Positions 17,629-26,701 are shown, counted from the stretch's first letter. The stretch is 64,000 nucleotides of DNA from Falsiroseomonas ponticola (GCF_016805305.1 NZ_JAERQN010000003.1:248001-312000); one strand, 5' to 3'. Notes: a model not told the origin generated them from the letters alone. Translations and numbers: made by a program.

Positions 17629-18669
17629 ATGGCCCGGTCCACCCAGCACTACATCCCCGTGCGCGAGGACTGGCTCGCGCTGGGGCGGGAGGAGGCGCTG
17701 GACCCCGGCCAGCCCATCGTCGATCCGCACCACCACCTCTGGGACCGGCCCGGCTGGCGCTACCTGCTGGACGACATCCTGGCCGACCTCCGCACGGGCC
17801 ATGATGTGCGCGCCACCGTCATGGTGCAGGCCCGCGCGATGCATCGCGCCGAGGGGCCGGAGGCGATGAAGCCCGTGGGCGAGACGGAATTCGCCAACGG
17901 CGTCGCCGCCATGTGCGCCAGCGGCATCCATGGCGATGTGCGCGTCTGCGCCGGCATCGTGGGCTATGCGGACCTCACGCTGGGCGATGCCGTGCGCCCG
18001 GTGCTGGAGGCGCATCTCGCCGCCGGCGGCGGCCGCTTCCGCGGCATCCGCCACATCGCGACCTGGGACCCCGACCCCGCGCTGCTCAACCCCGCCTATA
18101 CGCCGGCGGAGGACATGATGGGGAGCGCACCGTTCCGCGCGGGTTTCGCGCAGCTGGCGGCCCTCGGCCTCAGCTTCGACGCCTGGATCTACTTCCATCA
18201 GGTCCCGCGCCTCGCGGCGCTGGCGCGCGCCTTCCCGCAGGTGCCGATCGTGCTGGATCATTGCGGCGGCATCCTCGGCATCGGGCGGTATGAAGGCCGG
18301 CGCGATGCGGTGCATGCGGAATGGCTCGGCTTCATGCGCGACCTCGCCACCTGCCCGAATGTGATGGTCAAGCTCGGCGGCCTCGGCATGCGCCTGCCGG
18401 GCTTCGGCTTCGAGGATGGCCCGAGGCCACCGGACAGCGCGACGCTGGCCGCGGCCTGGAAGCCCTGGATGGAGCCGGTGATCGAGCTGTTCGGCACCGG
18501 CCGCTGCATGTTCGAGAGCAACTTCCCCGTGGACAAGGGCAGCTACGGCTATGGCGAGGGCTGGAACGCCTTCAAGCGCTTGGCCGCCCAGGCCAGCGCC
18601 GATGAGAAGGCCGACCTGTTCTGGCGCAGCGCCACGAATTTCTACCGCTTGCCTACCACGCCGGGATGA
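17629..18669 (+). CDS. Amidohydrolase, COG3618 type (lactonase-like)
   Basis: 346 residues, TIM-barrel metal-dependent hydrolase. The HxH metal motif is in IVDPHHHLWDRPGWRYLL near the N-terminus. Later conserved blocks are IVLDHCGGILG, VMVKLGGLGMRLPGFGF and RCMFESNFPVDKGSYGYG, with the barrel-end Asp. COG3618 members include L-fuconolactonase, L-rhamnono-lactonase and other sugar-lactone hydrolases. The flanking SDR and enolase-superfamily enzyme support a lactonase role, but the substrate is unknown. Its end overlaps the convergent dehydratase gene by 17 bp. Confidence 0.9.
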   Translation: MARSTQHYIPVREDWLALGREEALDPGQPIVDPHHHLWDRPGWRYLLDDILADLRTGHDVRATVMVQARAMHRAEGPEAMKPVGETEFANGVAAMCASGIHGDVRVCAGIVGYADLTLGDAVRPVLEAHLAAGGGRFRGIRHIATWDPDPALLNPAYTPAEDMMGSAPFRAGFAQLAALGLSFDAWIYFHQVPRLAALARAFPQVPIVLDHCGGILGIGRYEGRRDAVHAEWLGFMRDLATCPNVMVKLGGLGMRLPGFGFEDGPRPPDSATLAAAWKPWMEPVIELFGTGRCMFESNFPVDKGSYGYGEGWNAFKRLAAQASADEKADLFWRSATNFYRLPTTPG

Positions 18670-19726
18670 GGCCGAGGCCAGGGCCGGCTGGCACGTCGAT
18701 GAACCCGTCGCGCACGGCCAGCGCCTCCCCATAGGGCGGCGCCTCGAGATCCGCGAAGTAGATCTCGATCGGCTCAGCATCGGGCAGCGCCGCCAGCAGA
18801 TGCAGCGTGGCCAGCAGCCCCGGGCCGAAATAGGGGGAATGCGGCACCACCGCGATGCCCGCCTGCCGCGCCATCGCCGCCACCTCGCGCAGCGCGGAGA
18901 CGCCGCCATGCTTCGTCACGCTGGGCTGCGCCACATCGACGGCGCCGGCCTCGATCAGCCGCGCGAAATCATGCGGATTGGCCAGGTTCTCCCCCGCCGA
19001 GATGCCGACGACGCCGTCCCGCCGCAGCGTGGCCAACGCGCGAAAATCCTCGGGCGGCCAGGTCGGCTCCTCCACCCAGCGCACATTCATCCCCGCCACC
19101 GCGCGGCAGAAGTCGCGCGCCTGGTCCAGCGTCTCCCAGGCGCAGTTGATGTCGAGCATCAGCGGGATGTCGTCCGGCGCCGCCGCCCGCGCCGCGCGGA
19201 TTCCCTCCAGCGCCACCTCATGCAGCTTGATGGCGCGATAGCCGCGTCGCACCGCTTCCCGCACATTGCGTGCGACGGCATCGGGATCGTCGTAGCGCAG
19301 CAGGCTGGCATAGGCGGCGACGCGCGGGCGCGCGGCCTGGCCCAGCAGCGCGTGCAGCGGCCTGCCCGCGCGCTGCGCCGCGATATCCCACAGCGCGATG
19401 TCGATGGCGGAGATCGCGAAGCTGACGGGCCCGTTGCGGCCGAAATTGTGGAAGCGCCGTTCCAGCAGGCGCGTCAGCGCGGGGATGTCGCCGTCATCCT
19501 GGCCGAGGCAGGCGGGCGCCACCAGCCGGTCCAGCGCATCGCGCGTGGTCTCCACCAGGGTGAAGCCGAAACCCTCCCCGAACCCCACCAGCCCGTCCGC
19601 GGTCTCGACCCGCACCAGCAGCGTGTCCATGCTGCGCAGCCGGAGGTTCCCGCCCTGGGTGGCCGGCCCGGCGCCGTAGCTGAAGGCGCTGCGGTGCACG
19701 CGGCTTTCCACGCGGGCGATGGTCAT
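18653..19726 (-). CDS. Enolase-superfamily enzyme (mandelate racemase/muconate lactonizing type)
   Basis: 357 residues. Metal ligands can be placed at D192 (LMLDINCAW), E219 (WVEEPTW) and E246 (ISAGEN). The acid/base positions are K167 in AIKLHE (K-x-H rather than the usual K-x-K), K272 in SVTKHGG and H296 in VVPHSPY. The combination fits a sugar-acid dehydratase or epimerase of the MR/MLE subgroup. It follows the LysR gene by 15 bp on the same strand. With the neighbouring SDR and lactonase it could act on the resulting acid. Substrate not assignable. Confidence 0.9.
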   Translation of the reverse strand: MTIARVESRVHRSAFSYGAGPATQGGNLRLRSMDTLLVRVETADGLVGFGEGFGFTLVETTRDALDRLVAPACLGQDDGDIPALTRLLERRFHNFGRNGPVSFAISAIDIALWDIAAQRAGRPLHALLGQAARPRVAAYASLLRYDDPDAVARNVREAVRRGYRAIKLHEVALEGIRAARAAAPDDIPLMLDINCAWETLDQARDFCRAVAGMNVRWVEEPTWPPEDFRALATLRRDGVVGISAGENLANPHDFARLIEAGAVDVAQPSVTKHGGVSALREVAAMARQAGIAVVPHSPYFGPGLLATLHLLAALPDAEPIEIYFADLEAPPYGEALAVRDGFIDVPAGPGLGLIPAW

Positions 19727-19741
19727 GGCGTTTCCCCCTGG

Positions 19742-20680
19742 TCAGGGGGACATCCTGGCATCCATCGCCGCGCGCGTCTCCCGGTCCGTCTCCGCCAGCA
19801 GGGCCTTGACCCGTTCCGCCAGCACCGCGGCGGCGACGGGCAGGGCGCGTTCCCGCCGCGCCAGCAGCGCCAGCCGCCCCGCCTTCACCTGCGGATCGAC
19901 CAGCGGCACGAAGACCAGCTCCCCGGTCGCGAGTTCCGCGCGGATTCCGATGGGGGATCGCATCGCCAGCGCCATGCCGGCGCGCACCAGCGCCGCGACG
20001 GCGCCCGGCGAGTTCGTCTCCGCCACCTCCGTCCGCTGCGCCCAGCGGCGCACCAGCCCATGCGCATCCGGCTGCGCGCCGATGCCGTGCTTCAGCATCA
20101 CCACCGGCTCCGTCGCCAGGTCGCTCAGGCGCAGCGACGCGCGCTGCGCCAGCGGATGCGCCGGGCGCATCACCGCGCCGATCGGCACCGCGGCCTCCGC
20201 CAGCACCGTGACATCCGCGTGGCGCTGCGGATGCATGGCCAGGCCGAGGTCGCACTGCCCCTCCGCCACCGCCTGCACCACATCGGGCCCCGTCATCACG
20301 TCGATCCCGAAGCTGACGCGCGGGAATTCCTGGTGGAAGGCCGCCAGCACCGGCGGCAGCACGTCCCGGATGATGCCATCCTCGCTGGCCAGGCCGACGC
20401 GGCCGCGCCGCAGGCCGCGCAGATCATCCAGTTCTGACAGCGCGCGGTCCAGCAGCATGTCGATCTCCCGCGCGTGCCGGTACAGCACCTCGCCCGCGCC
20501 GGTCAGGCGCACGCCATCGGCCATGCGCTCGAACAGCCTGCATTGCAGCTGGTCCTCCAGCTTCAGGATCTGGCGATTGATGGCGGAAGGCGCGACGCGC
20601 AGCGCCTCCGCCGCCTGGCGCATCGACCCGCAGCGCACCGTCTCCCGGAAGTAGCGGAGCGCGATGAGATGGACATGCAT
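19742..20680 (-). CDS. LysR family transcriptional regulator
   Basis: About 312 residues from ATG 20680 (an upstream alternative at 20704 exists). The HTH is near the N-terminus: ALRYFRETVRCGSMRQAAE then LRVAPSAINRQILKLEDQL, followed by the periplasmic-binding-like effector domain. The RQAAEALRVAPSAINRQI form is typical of a common LysR subgroup. It precedes the enolase-superfamily gene by 15 bp in the same direction, which is unusual for LysR (more often divergent). It probably controls that gene cluster. Confidence 0.93.
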   Translation of the reverse strand: MHVHLIALRYFRETVRCGSMRQAAEALRVAPSAINRQILKLEDQLQCRLFERMADGVRLTGAGEVLYRHAREIDMLLDRALSELDDLRGLRRGRVGLASEDGIIRDVLPPVLAAFHQEFPRVSFGIDVMTGPDVVQAVAEGQCDLGLAMHPQRHADVTVLAEAAVPIGAVMRPAHPLAQRASLRLSDLATEPVVMLKHGIGAQPDAHGLVRRWAQRTEVAETNSPGAVAALVRAGMALAMRSPIGIRAELATGELVFVPLVDPQVKAGRLALLARRERALPVAAAVLAERVKALLAETDRETRAAMDARMSP

Positions 20681-20751
20681 GAAGCTCGACACGCTCGCCC
20701 CCACGCCGGATGGGCAAGCCTATGGCATGGCGCGGGGGATGGCGATGCGCC

Positions 20752-21768
20752 TCACGCGATCGCCGGCTGGGCGGCGCGCTTCAGCAGGGGCTTCACCGCG
20801 GACTGGATCAGCGCCATGGAACGCCGCACCGCATCCGTCCTCAGCCCCGGCACCTGCACCATGACGTCGAGGCGATCCACCCCCGTCTCCGCGACATAGT
20901 CGTTCAGCAGCCCCGCCACTTCCGCCGGCGACCCGATGATGAAGTTCACGCCCAGCGCCCGCTCCTCCAGCGTGCGGGGATCGGCGGCGAGCAGCCCCTT
21001 CGTCATGGCTTCGGCGTGGTAGCCCTTGCCGCCCATCTGGCCGAGATAGAGGGACAGCGCCTCATCCGCGTCGCGCATCGCCTCCGCATGGGTTTCGGCC
21101 ACGAAGACAAGCCGCACGCCCCGCACCAGCCCGGTGCCGCCGGCGGCGCGATAGGCCTGCACGATCGCGGCCTGGATCGCCGGCAGCTCCGCCTGGCCGA
21201 CGACGAGGTTGATGCCCGCATCGGCGATATGAGCGAGCGTCGCCTGGTCCCGCGCCGCGGCCCAGATGCGCGCGGCCAGGTCCGGCGCCGGCGCCGGCGA
21301 CATGGGCGCGCCCGGCGCCGTGCCGGCCAGATGGGCCACGATCTCCGTCAGCAGGCTGCGGAACAGCGCGGCCTTCGCCGCCCGCGCGGGATCGCCCGGC
21401 TTCACATCCGGCGTCGATCCCAGGCCGACGCCGAATTCCGCCCGCCCGCCGCTCAGCAGGTCCAGCAGGCTCATCTCCTCCGCCGTCCGCTGCGGCGGGG
21501 TGGTGGAGAGGATGCGCACGCCGGTGCCGAGCGCGATGCGCGTGGTCTTCGCCGCCAGATGCGCCAGGAACATCTCGGAGGCCGGGATGCGGCCGTAGAA
21601 GCGCGCGCCGGGGCGGACATTGTGGTGTTCCCCGATCCAGACGCTGTCGAAGCCAAGCTCCTCGGCCAGCAGCGTCTCCTCGATCGCGATGGCGACGGCT
21701 TCCGCATCGCTCGTCGCATGCGCCGCCCACATCTGGTTCATGATGCCGAGCGCGTTGCTCTTCAGCAT
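20752..21768 (-). CDS. LLM-class flavin-dependent monooxygenase
   Basis: 338 residues from ATG 21768. It is a bacterial luciferase-like TIM barrel, seen in AEELGFDSVWIGEHHNVRPG, the RIALGTGVRILSTTPPQRTAEE block, and DLLSGGRAEFGVGLG. Enzymes of this class use FMNH2 and O2 to oxidise sulfonates, amines, pyrimidines and similar compounds. It is the last gene of the minus-strand ABC importer operon, starting 20 bp after the second permease, so it probably attacks the imported substrate. Confidence 0.92.
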   Translation of the reverse strand: MLKSNALGIMNQMWAAHATSDAEAVAIAIEETLLAEELGFDSVWIGEHHNVRPGARFYGRIPASEMFLAHLAAKTTRIALGTGVRILSTTPPQRTAEEMSLLDLLSGGRAEFGVGLGSTPDVKPGDPARAAKAALFRSLLTEIVAHLAGTAPGAPMSPAPAPDLAARIWAAARDQATLAHIADAGINLVVGQAELPAIQAAIVQAYRAAGGTGLVRGVRLVFVAETHAEAMRDADEALSLYLGQMGGKGYHAEAMTKGLLAADPRTLEERALGVNFIIGSPAEVAGLLNDYVAETGVDRLDVMVQVPGLRTDAVRRSMALIQSAVKPLLKRAAQPAIA

Positions 21769-21788
21769 GGCGTGTCGTCCCCTCTTCC

Positions 21789-22622
21789 TCAGGCGGTGCC
21801 GGGCCGTTCGCGGCGCCACGGCATGGCGAGCCGTTCCGCGAGGCAGACCAGGCCATAGACGCAAAGGCTGGCGGCGGTGCAGAGCAGCACGGCGCACCAC
21901 ACCTCCGTCATGCGATACTGCGAGCTGGCGAAGACGATGACGTAGCCGAGCCCGGTGGTGGAGGCGACCCATTCCGCGACGACGGAGGCCACGAAGCAGC
22001 CGCAGGCGGAAAGCCGCAGCGCGTTGAAGACGAAGGGCAGGGCGGCCGGCAGCCGCACCATCAGCAGCCGCTGCTTCCAATCGGCGGAGAGCGTGTGCAG
22101 CAGCTCCGCCACCTGGTCATCCGCGCTCGCCAGGCCGCGCATCGCGTTCACCAGCATGGGGAAGAAGACGAGGAAAGAGGCGATGAAGAGCTTCGGCTCC
22201 ACGCCATTGCCGAGCCAGAGCAGCAGCGCCGGCGCCACGGCCACGATCGGCACGGCCTGCGCCATCATCGCCAGCGGCAGGGCCGTGAGGCGCGCGAGGC
22301 GGAGATGCACGAAGACCACCGCCAGCGCGAAGCCCAGCGTGTTGCCCAGCACGAAGCCGCCGAGCGCCGCCATCGATGTCCAGCCGAGATGCGTGAACAG
22401 CCGCGGCGCGGCGGCCACGAAGGTGGCGGCCACGTCGCTCGGCGCCGGCAGGATCAGGGGCGAGACGAGGCCCGCCCGCGTCACGCCTTCCCAGACCACC
22501 AGGATCGCCAGGAACAGCAGCGCCGCCGGCCCTACCTGCCGCGCCAGGCGGGACAGCGCCTCTTGCCCCGGCAGCCGCCATGCCGGCAGCGCCGGCGCGC
22601 GGACGGAAAGATCGGACGGCAT
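21789..22622 (-). CDS. ABC transporter permease, NitT/TauT (SsuC) type
   Basis: 277 residues from ATG 22622, whose first base is shared with the stop of the previous permease (TGATG). Multiple membrane segments are seen (LLFLAILVVWEGVTRAG, MAALGGFVLGNTLGFALAVVF, others). The EAA-type coupling loop is in the segment beginning LLHTLSADWKQRLLMVRLPAALPFVFNALR. This is the second of two distinct permeases in the operon, which suggests a heterodimeric channel instead of the usual SsuC homodimer. Confidence 0.92.
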   Translation of the reverse strand: MPSDLSVRAPALPAWRLPGQEALSRLARQVGPAALLFLAILVVWEGVTRAGLVSPLILPAPSDVAATFVAAAPRLFTHLGWTSMAALGGFVLGNTLGFALAVVFVHLRLARLTALPLAMMAQAVPIVAVAPALLLWLGNGVEPKLFIASFLVFFPMLVNAMRGLASADDQVAELLHTLSADWKQRLLMVRLPAALPFVFNALRLSACGCFVASVVAEWVASTTGLGYVIVFASSQYRMTEVWCAVLLCTAASLCVYGLVCLAERLAMPWRRERPGTA

Positions 22623-23422
22623 CAGGCCATGCCCTCCCCGCGCGCGGTCCATCGGGCCAGCAGCCGCTCCGCCAGCATCACGCAGCCCAGCGTCGCGAGC
22701 GTGAGGCCGGAGGCGACGATGATGGCGGACCACATCATGGCCAGCTTGAAGTATTCGCCGGAGATGACGATGAGATAGCCGAGCCCCGCGCTCGCCCCTA
22801 CCCATTCGCCGGTGATCGCGACGATGAAGGCGATGGAGGCGCCGATCTTCAGCGCCGTGAACAGGTAGGGCAGCGCCGCCGGCAGCTCCACGATCAGCAG
22901 GCGCTGGAAGCGGCTGGCGGACAGCGAATGGAGCAGTTCGTGGTACTCGACATCCGCCGATTCCAGCCCGCGCACCATGGTGATCAGCGTCGGGAAATAG
23001 ACGGCGATGGAAACGACGGTGACGATGGGCACCAGCCCGCGATCCAGCATCAGCACCAGGATCGGCGTGATCGCCACCATCGGCATGCCCCGCGTCACCA
23101 GCGCCAGCGGCAGTACGCAGCGCTTGAAGGCGGGGAACCAGCCCATCAGCACCGCGACCACCACGCCGACGGCATTGCCGATGGCGAAGCCCAGCAGCGC
23201 CTCCGTCGCCGTCAGCCGGCCATGGCGCAGCAGCGGTTCGTTGTTCGTCAGCATCTCCGCCAGCACGGCGGAGGGCTTCGGCAGCAGGTAGGGCGCGATG
23301 ATCCCCACCTCCGTCAGCGCCGCCCAGGCCAGCAGCAGCGTCGCCAGGCCGAGCGCCGGCGGCACCACGCGTTCCAGCCCCCGCCACGCCATCGCCCCGC
23401 CGCCGGAAAGGGTGAGGGACAT
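22622..23422 (-). CDS. ABC transporter permease, NitT/TauT (SsuC) type
   Basis: 266 residues from ATG 23422, overlapping the receptor gene's stop as TGATG. Membrane segments include ALGLATLLLAWAALTEVGIIA and the EAA-type loop ELLHSLSASRFQRLLIVELP. It is the first of the two permeases and is clearly a paralogue of the next gene, not a fragment of it. Both carry complete six-segment cores. Confidence 0.92.
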   Translation of the reverse strand: MSLTLSGGGAMAWRGLERVVPPALGLATLLLAWAALTEVGIIAPYLLPKPSAVLAEMLTNNEPLLRHGRLTATEALLGFAIGNAVGVVVAVLMGWFPAFKRCVLPLALVTRGMPMVAITPILVLMLDRGLVPIVTVVSIAVYFPTLITMVRGLESADVEYHELLHSLSASRFQRLLIVELPAALPYLFTALKIGASIAFIVAITGEWVGASAGLGYLIVISGEYFKLAMMWSAIIVASGLTLATLGCVMLAERLLARWTARGEGMA

Positions 23423-24435
23423 CAGATCCTCGGCATGCCCGCGCGTTCCAGGATCTCGGTCGAGAGCATGGCATCGGTATCGATCACCGTGCTGGTCACG
23501 CCGGAGAGCTGGAGGTTCGTCGCCGTCTCCCGGTAGATGGCGGGATCCACCCACATCAGCCCGCGCTCCGCCGTCAGGGCGCTGCGCATGTGGTCGGCCT
23601 GGCCGCGCGCCAGGAACACCTGCTGGTCCAGGTCCAGGCCATCGATGAATTTCTGGTCGATGATCCACTTCGCCGCCGCGGCCGGGTCCTTGAAGTATTC
23701 CTCCCAGGCCTTGGCCTCCGCCCGCAGGTAGCGCACCAGCACGTCGCGCTTCGCGGGATCGGCGAAGACGCGTTCCTGGGTGAAGTAGGAATTGGTCTGC
23801 GCATTCATGCCGTAGGACGCCAAGGGCATCAGGTTCACCGGCACGCCCGCCATCTCGATGCTGCGGGGTTCGTTGAAGGCGAAGGTGGTGATCATGGCGT
23901 GGACGCGGCCGGAGATGATGGTCGCCACATCCGTCCGCCCGATCGGCGTCACCGTCACCTGGTCCGGCCGCAGCCCGTTCTTGCGCATGAACAGCTCGAA
24001 GAAGGTCTGGGCCGGAATCTTCACCGCGATCGGCCGGCCCGGCAGCTGGGACGGGTTGGTCAGCCCGCTATCCTTGCGCGCCGTCATGCAGACGGGGCTG
24101 CGCTGGTACTGGGCGGCGAAGATCTTGAACTTCTCGCCGCGCCCCGCGCCGGCGATGATCTGTTCCGGCCCGACGATGCCGATATCCGCCCGCCCCGCCG
24201 CCACCATCTGCACCTGGTCCACGCCGGTGCTGGCAGGCACGGCATTCACCGTCAGCCCCTCGGCCGCGAAGAAGCCGGCGCGCACGGCATAGAGCGGGCC
24301 GAACATCTCCACATTCGGCGCATAGCCCAGCGCCACGGTCAGCCGCGCGGGCGTCTGCGCGGAGGCGATGCGGAAGGATGGCAGCGCCAGCGTGGCCGAT
24401 CCCGCCAGCAGCAGGCGGCGATTGAGGTGGATCAT
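23422..24435 (-). CDS. ABC transporter substrate-binding protein, NMT1/ThiY-like
   Basis: 337 residues from ATG 24435 with RBS GAGGAGAA. A signal peptide (LLLAGSATLALPSFRIASAQ) is followed by VALGYAPNVEMFGPLYAVRAGFFAAEGL and the AAGRADIGIVGPEQI block, as in NitT/TauT-type receptors for sulfonates, taurine, pyrimidines or riboflavin precursors. It is the second gene of the operon, 13 bp after the ATPase gene. Ligand not assignable from sequence. Confidence 0.92.
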   Translation of the reverse strand: MIHLNRRLLLAGSATLALPSFRIASAQTPARLTVALGYAPNVEMFGPLYAVRAGFFAAEGLTVNAVPASTGVDQVQMVAAGRADIGIVGPEQIIAGAGRGEKFKIFAAQYQRSPVCMTARKDSGLTNPSQLPGRPIAVKIPAQTFFELFMRKNGLRPDQVTVTPIGRTDVATIISGRVHAMITTFAFNEPRSIEMAGVPVNLMPLASYGMNAQTNSYFTQERVFADPAKRDVLVRYLRAEAKAWEEYFKDPAAAAKWIIDQKFIDGLDLDQQVFLARGQADHMRSALTAERGLMWVDPAIYRETATNLQLSGVTSTVIDTDAMLSTEILERAGMPRI

Positions 24436-24448
24436 CGCTCGATTCTCC

Positions 24449-25279
24449 TCAGGCATAGGCGGGTTCGCGGGCGGGCTGGCGCGTGACGCCGGGGTCGCCA
24501 TGCAGCGCATGGCGAAGCTCCGCCTCATGCGCGGCGAAGGCTGGGTCGTCGCGCATCGCATCGGTGCGGTGATGGCCGAAGCCGATCTCCAGCTTGTGCA
24601 CGATCCGCCCCGGCCGCGGCGACATCACCGCCACGACGTCGGAGAGGATGATGGCCTCCGCGATCGAATGCGTGACGAGCAGCAGGGTGGCGGAGGTCTC
24701 CTCCAGGATGCGCAGCAGCTCGAAGTTCAGGCTGGCGCGCGTCAGCTCGTCCAGCGCGCCGAAGGGCTCGTCCATCAGCAGGAAGCGCGGCCGCAAGGTC
24801 AGCGCGCGGGCGATGGCGGCGCGCTGGCGCATGCCGCCGGAGAGTTCGTGCGGATAGGCGCGTTCGAAGCCGCGCAGGCCGACCAGCTCGATCGCCTCCT
24901 CCGCGCGCCGGCGGCGTTCCGCCTTGTCGGCCCGCGCCACTTCGAGGCCCAGCTCCACATTCTCCAGCATCCGCCGCCAGGGCAGCAGCACCGATTGCTG
25001 GGAGACGAGGGCGAAGCTGCGCGTGGCCCGCGCCTGCGCCGGCGTCATGCCGCCGAGCCAGGCGCCGCCGCCGCTGGGCTGCACGATATCGGCCAGGATG
25101 CGCAGCAGCGTCGATTTCCCGCAGCCCGAGGCGCCGATCAGCGAGGCCCAGCCGCCCTCCGGGATGGTCAGCGAACAGGCGGAGAGCGCCTGCGTCACCT
25201 CCCGCCCCCGGCGATAGGTCATGGAGAGGTCGCGGATTTCGATGCCGCCCCCTGGCGGCGCATCCGGCAGTCTCGCCAA
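24449..25279 (-). CDS. ABC transporter ATP-binding protein, NitT/TauT type
   Basis: 276 residues. Walker A is IGASGCGKSTLLRI, the signature is LSGGMRQRAAIARAL, Walker B is FLLMDEPFGALDELTR, and the H-loop is VTHSIAEA. The Q-loop sits in SQQSVLLPWRRM, as in SsuB/TauB. It is the promoter-proximal gene of a five-gene minus-strand operon (ATPase, receptor, permease, permease, LLM monooxygenase). Confidence 0.95.
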   Translation of the reverse strand: MARLPDAPPGGGIEIRDLSMTYRRGREVTQALSACSLTIPEGGWASLIGASGCGKSTLLRILADIVQPSGGGAWLGGMTPAQARATRSFALVSQQSVLLPWRRMLENVELGLEVARADKAERRRRAEEAIELVGLRGFERAYPHELSGGMRQRAAIARALTLRPRFLLMDEPFGALDELTRASLNFELLRILEETSATLLLVTHSIAEAIILSDVVAVMSPRPGRIVHKLEIGFGHHRTDAMRDDPAFAAHEAELRHALHGDPGVTRQPAREPAYA

Positions 25280-25375
25280 GCATCGCCTCCTCAGGTCCGC
25301 GCGTGGCGGGCCATCCAGTCGTTGCGGTCGGCGTGGCTGGCGTGCTGGGTGGCGGTTCGCCCGTTCCGGGCATCC

Positions 25376-25401
25376 GCCTTCCCTTTCCTCGATGGGAAGG
25401 C
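25376..25401. promoter_or_regulatory. Inverted repeat in divergent promoter region
   Basis: GCCTTCCC / GGGAAGGC arms with a 10-bp centre, in the 252-bp gap between the divergent ATPase gene (start 25279) and the enolase-superfamily gene (start 25532). It could be an operator. Nothing else in that gap is recognisable. Confidence 0.3.
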
Positions 25402-25531
25402 TTTCATGCGCCGCGTGGCGCGGTCAAGCGCCGGATGGGCGACGGGGCGTTGCGCATCCGGCAACGCGGGCCCTCGCCAGCCGGCGCCGGCGGTGCCTAG
25501 ACTGGCGCCGGTCAGGGGAGGGGAAGGCGCC

Positions 25532-26701
25532 ATGCGGATCGCGCGACTGCGCAGCTTCATGAGCCGCGACGGCGACCGCCCGCGCGTGATCGTCGCGCTG
25601 GATACCGCATGCGGCATCACCGGCTGGGGCGAATGCTACAACCACGGCCCGGACCGCGCCCTGCCGCCGCTGCTCGACTACCTCACGGACATGATCGTGG
25701 GGGAGGATCCGCGCCGCGTCGAATACCTGACCCTGAAGCTGGTGCAGCAGGCGCGCTTCCCGCCCGGCGCGCTGGGCCTGGCCGCCATCGCGGCGATCGA
25801 CCAGTGCCTGTGGGACATCGCGGCCAAGGCGCTCGGCGTGCCGGTGTACCAGATCCTCGGCGGCGCCATGCGCGACCGCGTGCGCGTGTACCAGGGCATC
25901 TACACCGCGCCCGATCCCGCGATGGCGCGCGACCGCGTGCAGGAACTCCATGCGCGCTTCGGCCTCACCGCCTTCAAGCTCAGCCCCTACCGCGTGGACA
26001 TGCACGCGCATCGATGGGGGGAGGTGGTGCGCCAGGCCGGCGCGTATTTCGGCAGGCTGCGGGAGGTGGCGCCGCCCGAATTCGACTTCGCCTTCGACGC
26101 CCACGCCAAGATCTTCGAGCCCTGGCAGGCCGTGCAGCTCGGCAACGCGCTCGCACCCTTCGATCCGCTCTTCTTCGAGGAGCCGATCAGGCCGGAGCAT
26201 TTCCCCGCCTGGGGCGAATTGAAGTCGCGGCTGGACTGCCCGCTGGCGACCGGCGAATCCCTCTACAGCCGCTACGAATTCCTCGCGCTGCTGAACGCGC
26301 GCGGCGCGGACATCATCCAGCCCGATGTCTGCGTCGTCGGCGGCGTGGGCGAGATGCGGCGCATCTGGACGCTGGCGGAGGCGCATTACGTCACCCTCGC
26401 GCCGCACAACCCGATGGGCCCGCTGGCGACGGCGGTGAACCTGCACCTCTGCCTGGCCGCGCCGAACTTCAAGATCCTCGAATACCGGCTGCCGCCGGGC
26501 ATCGACACCGTGCGCAAGGGTGGCGATGCCGGCAGCTACGTCCTCGATCCCTACCTGCCGGAGGATGGCCACCTGCTGCCCCGCCCCGACCGGCCCGGCT
26601 GGGGCGTGACGATGGATGAAGCCTACCTCTCGACGGATCGCTACCTGCGCTGGGAACGGGCGATGCCGCGCAAGCCCGACGGGTCCTGGGGCTATCCCTG
26701 A
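25532..26701 (+). CDS. Enolase-superfamily dehydratase, D-galactonate-dehydratase-like
   Basis: 389 residues from ATG 25532, after GGGGAGGGGAAGG. The catalytic pattern is D189-A-H191 (FAFDAHAKI), E216 (FFEEPIRPE), E242 (ATGESLYS) and H292 (APHNPMGP). This nearly matches the D183-x-H185 / E209 / E235 / H285 spacing of D-galactonate dehydratase (DgoD). It would remove water from an aldonic acid to give a 2-keto-3-deoxy acid. It lies directly before a dipeptide-type ABC operon, which probably imports a related substrate. Confidence 0.88.
   Translation: MRIARLRSFMSRDGDRPRVIVALDTACGITGWGECYNHGPDRALPPLLDYLTDMIVGEDPRRVEYLTLKLVQQARFPPGALGLAAIAAIDQCLWDIAAKALGVPVYQILGGAMRDRVRVYQGIYTAPDPAMARDRVQELHARFGLTAFKLSPYRVDMHAHRWGEVVRQAGAYFGRLREVAPPEFDFAFDAHAKIFEPWQAVQLGNALAPFDPLFFEEPIRPEHFPAWGELKSRLDCPLATGESLYSRYEFLALLNARGADIIQPDVCVVGGVGEMRRIWTLAEAHYVTLAPHNPMGPLATAVNLHLCLAAPNFKILEYRLPPGIDTVRKGGDAGSYVLDPYLPEDGHLLPRPDRPGWGVTMDEAYLSTDRYLRWERAMPRKPDGSWGYP

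Noticed and set aside
17515-18909. Upstream in-frame extension of the Bug gene that ends at 16537
   Set aside because: It runs antisense through the amidohydrolase gene. The signal peptide and RBS place the start at 17514.
24368-25531. Upstream in-frame extension of the galactonate-dehydratase-like gene
   Set aside because: Runs antisense to the ABC ATPase gene. Family length and the RBS place the start at 25532.
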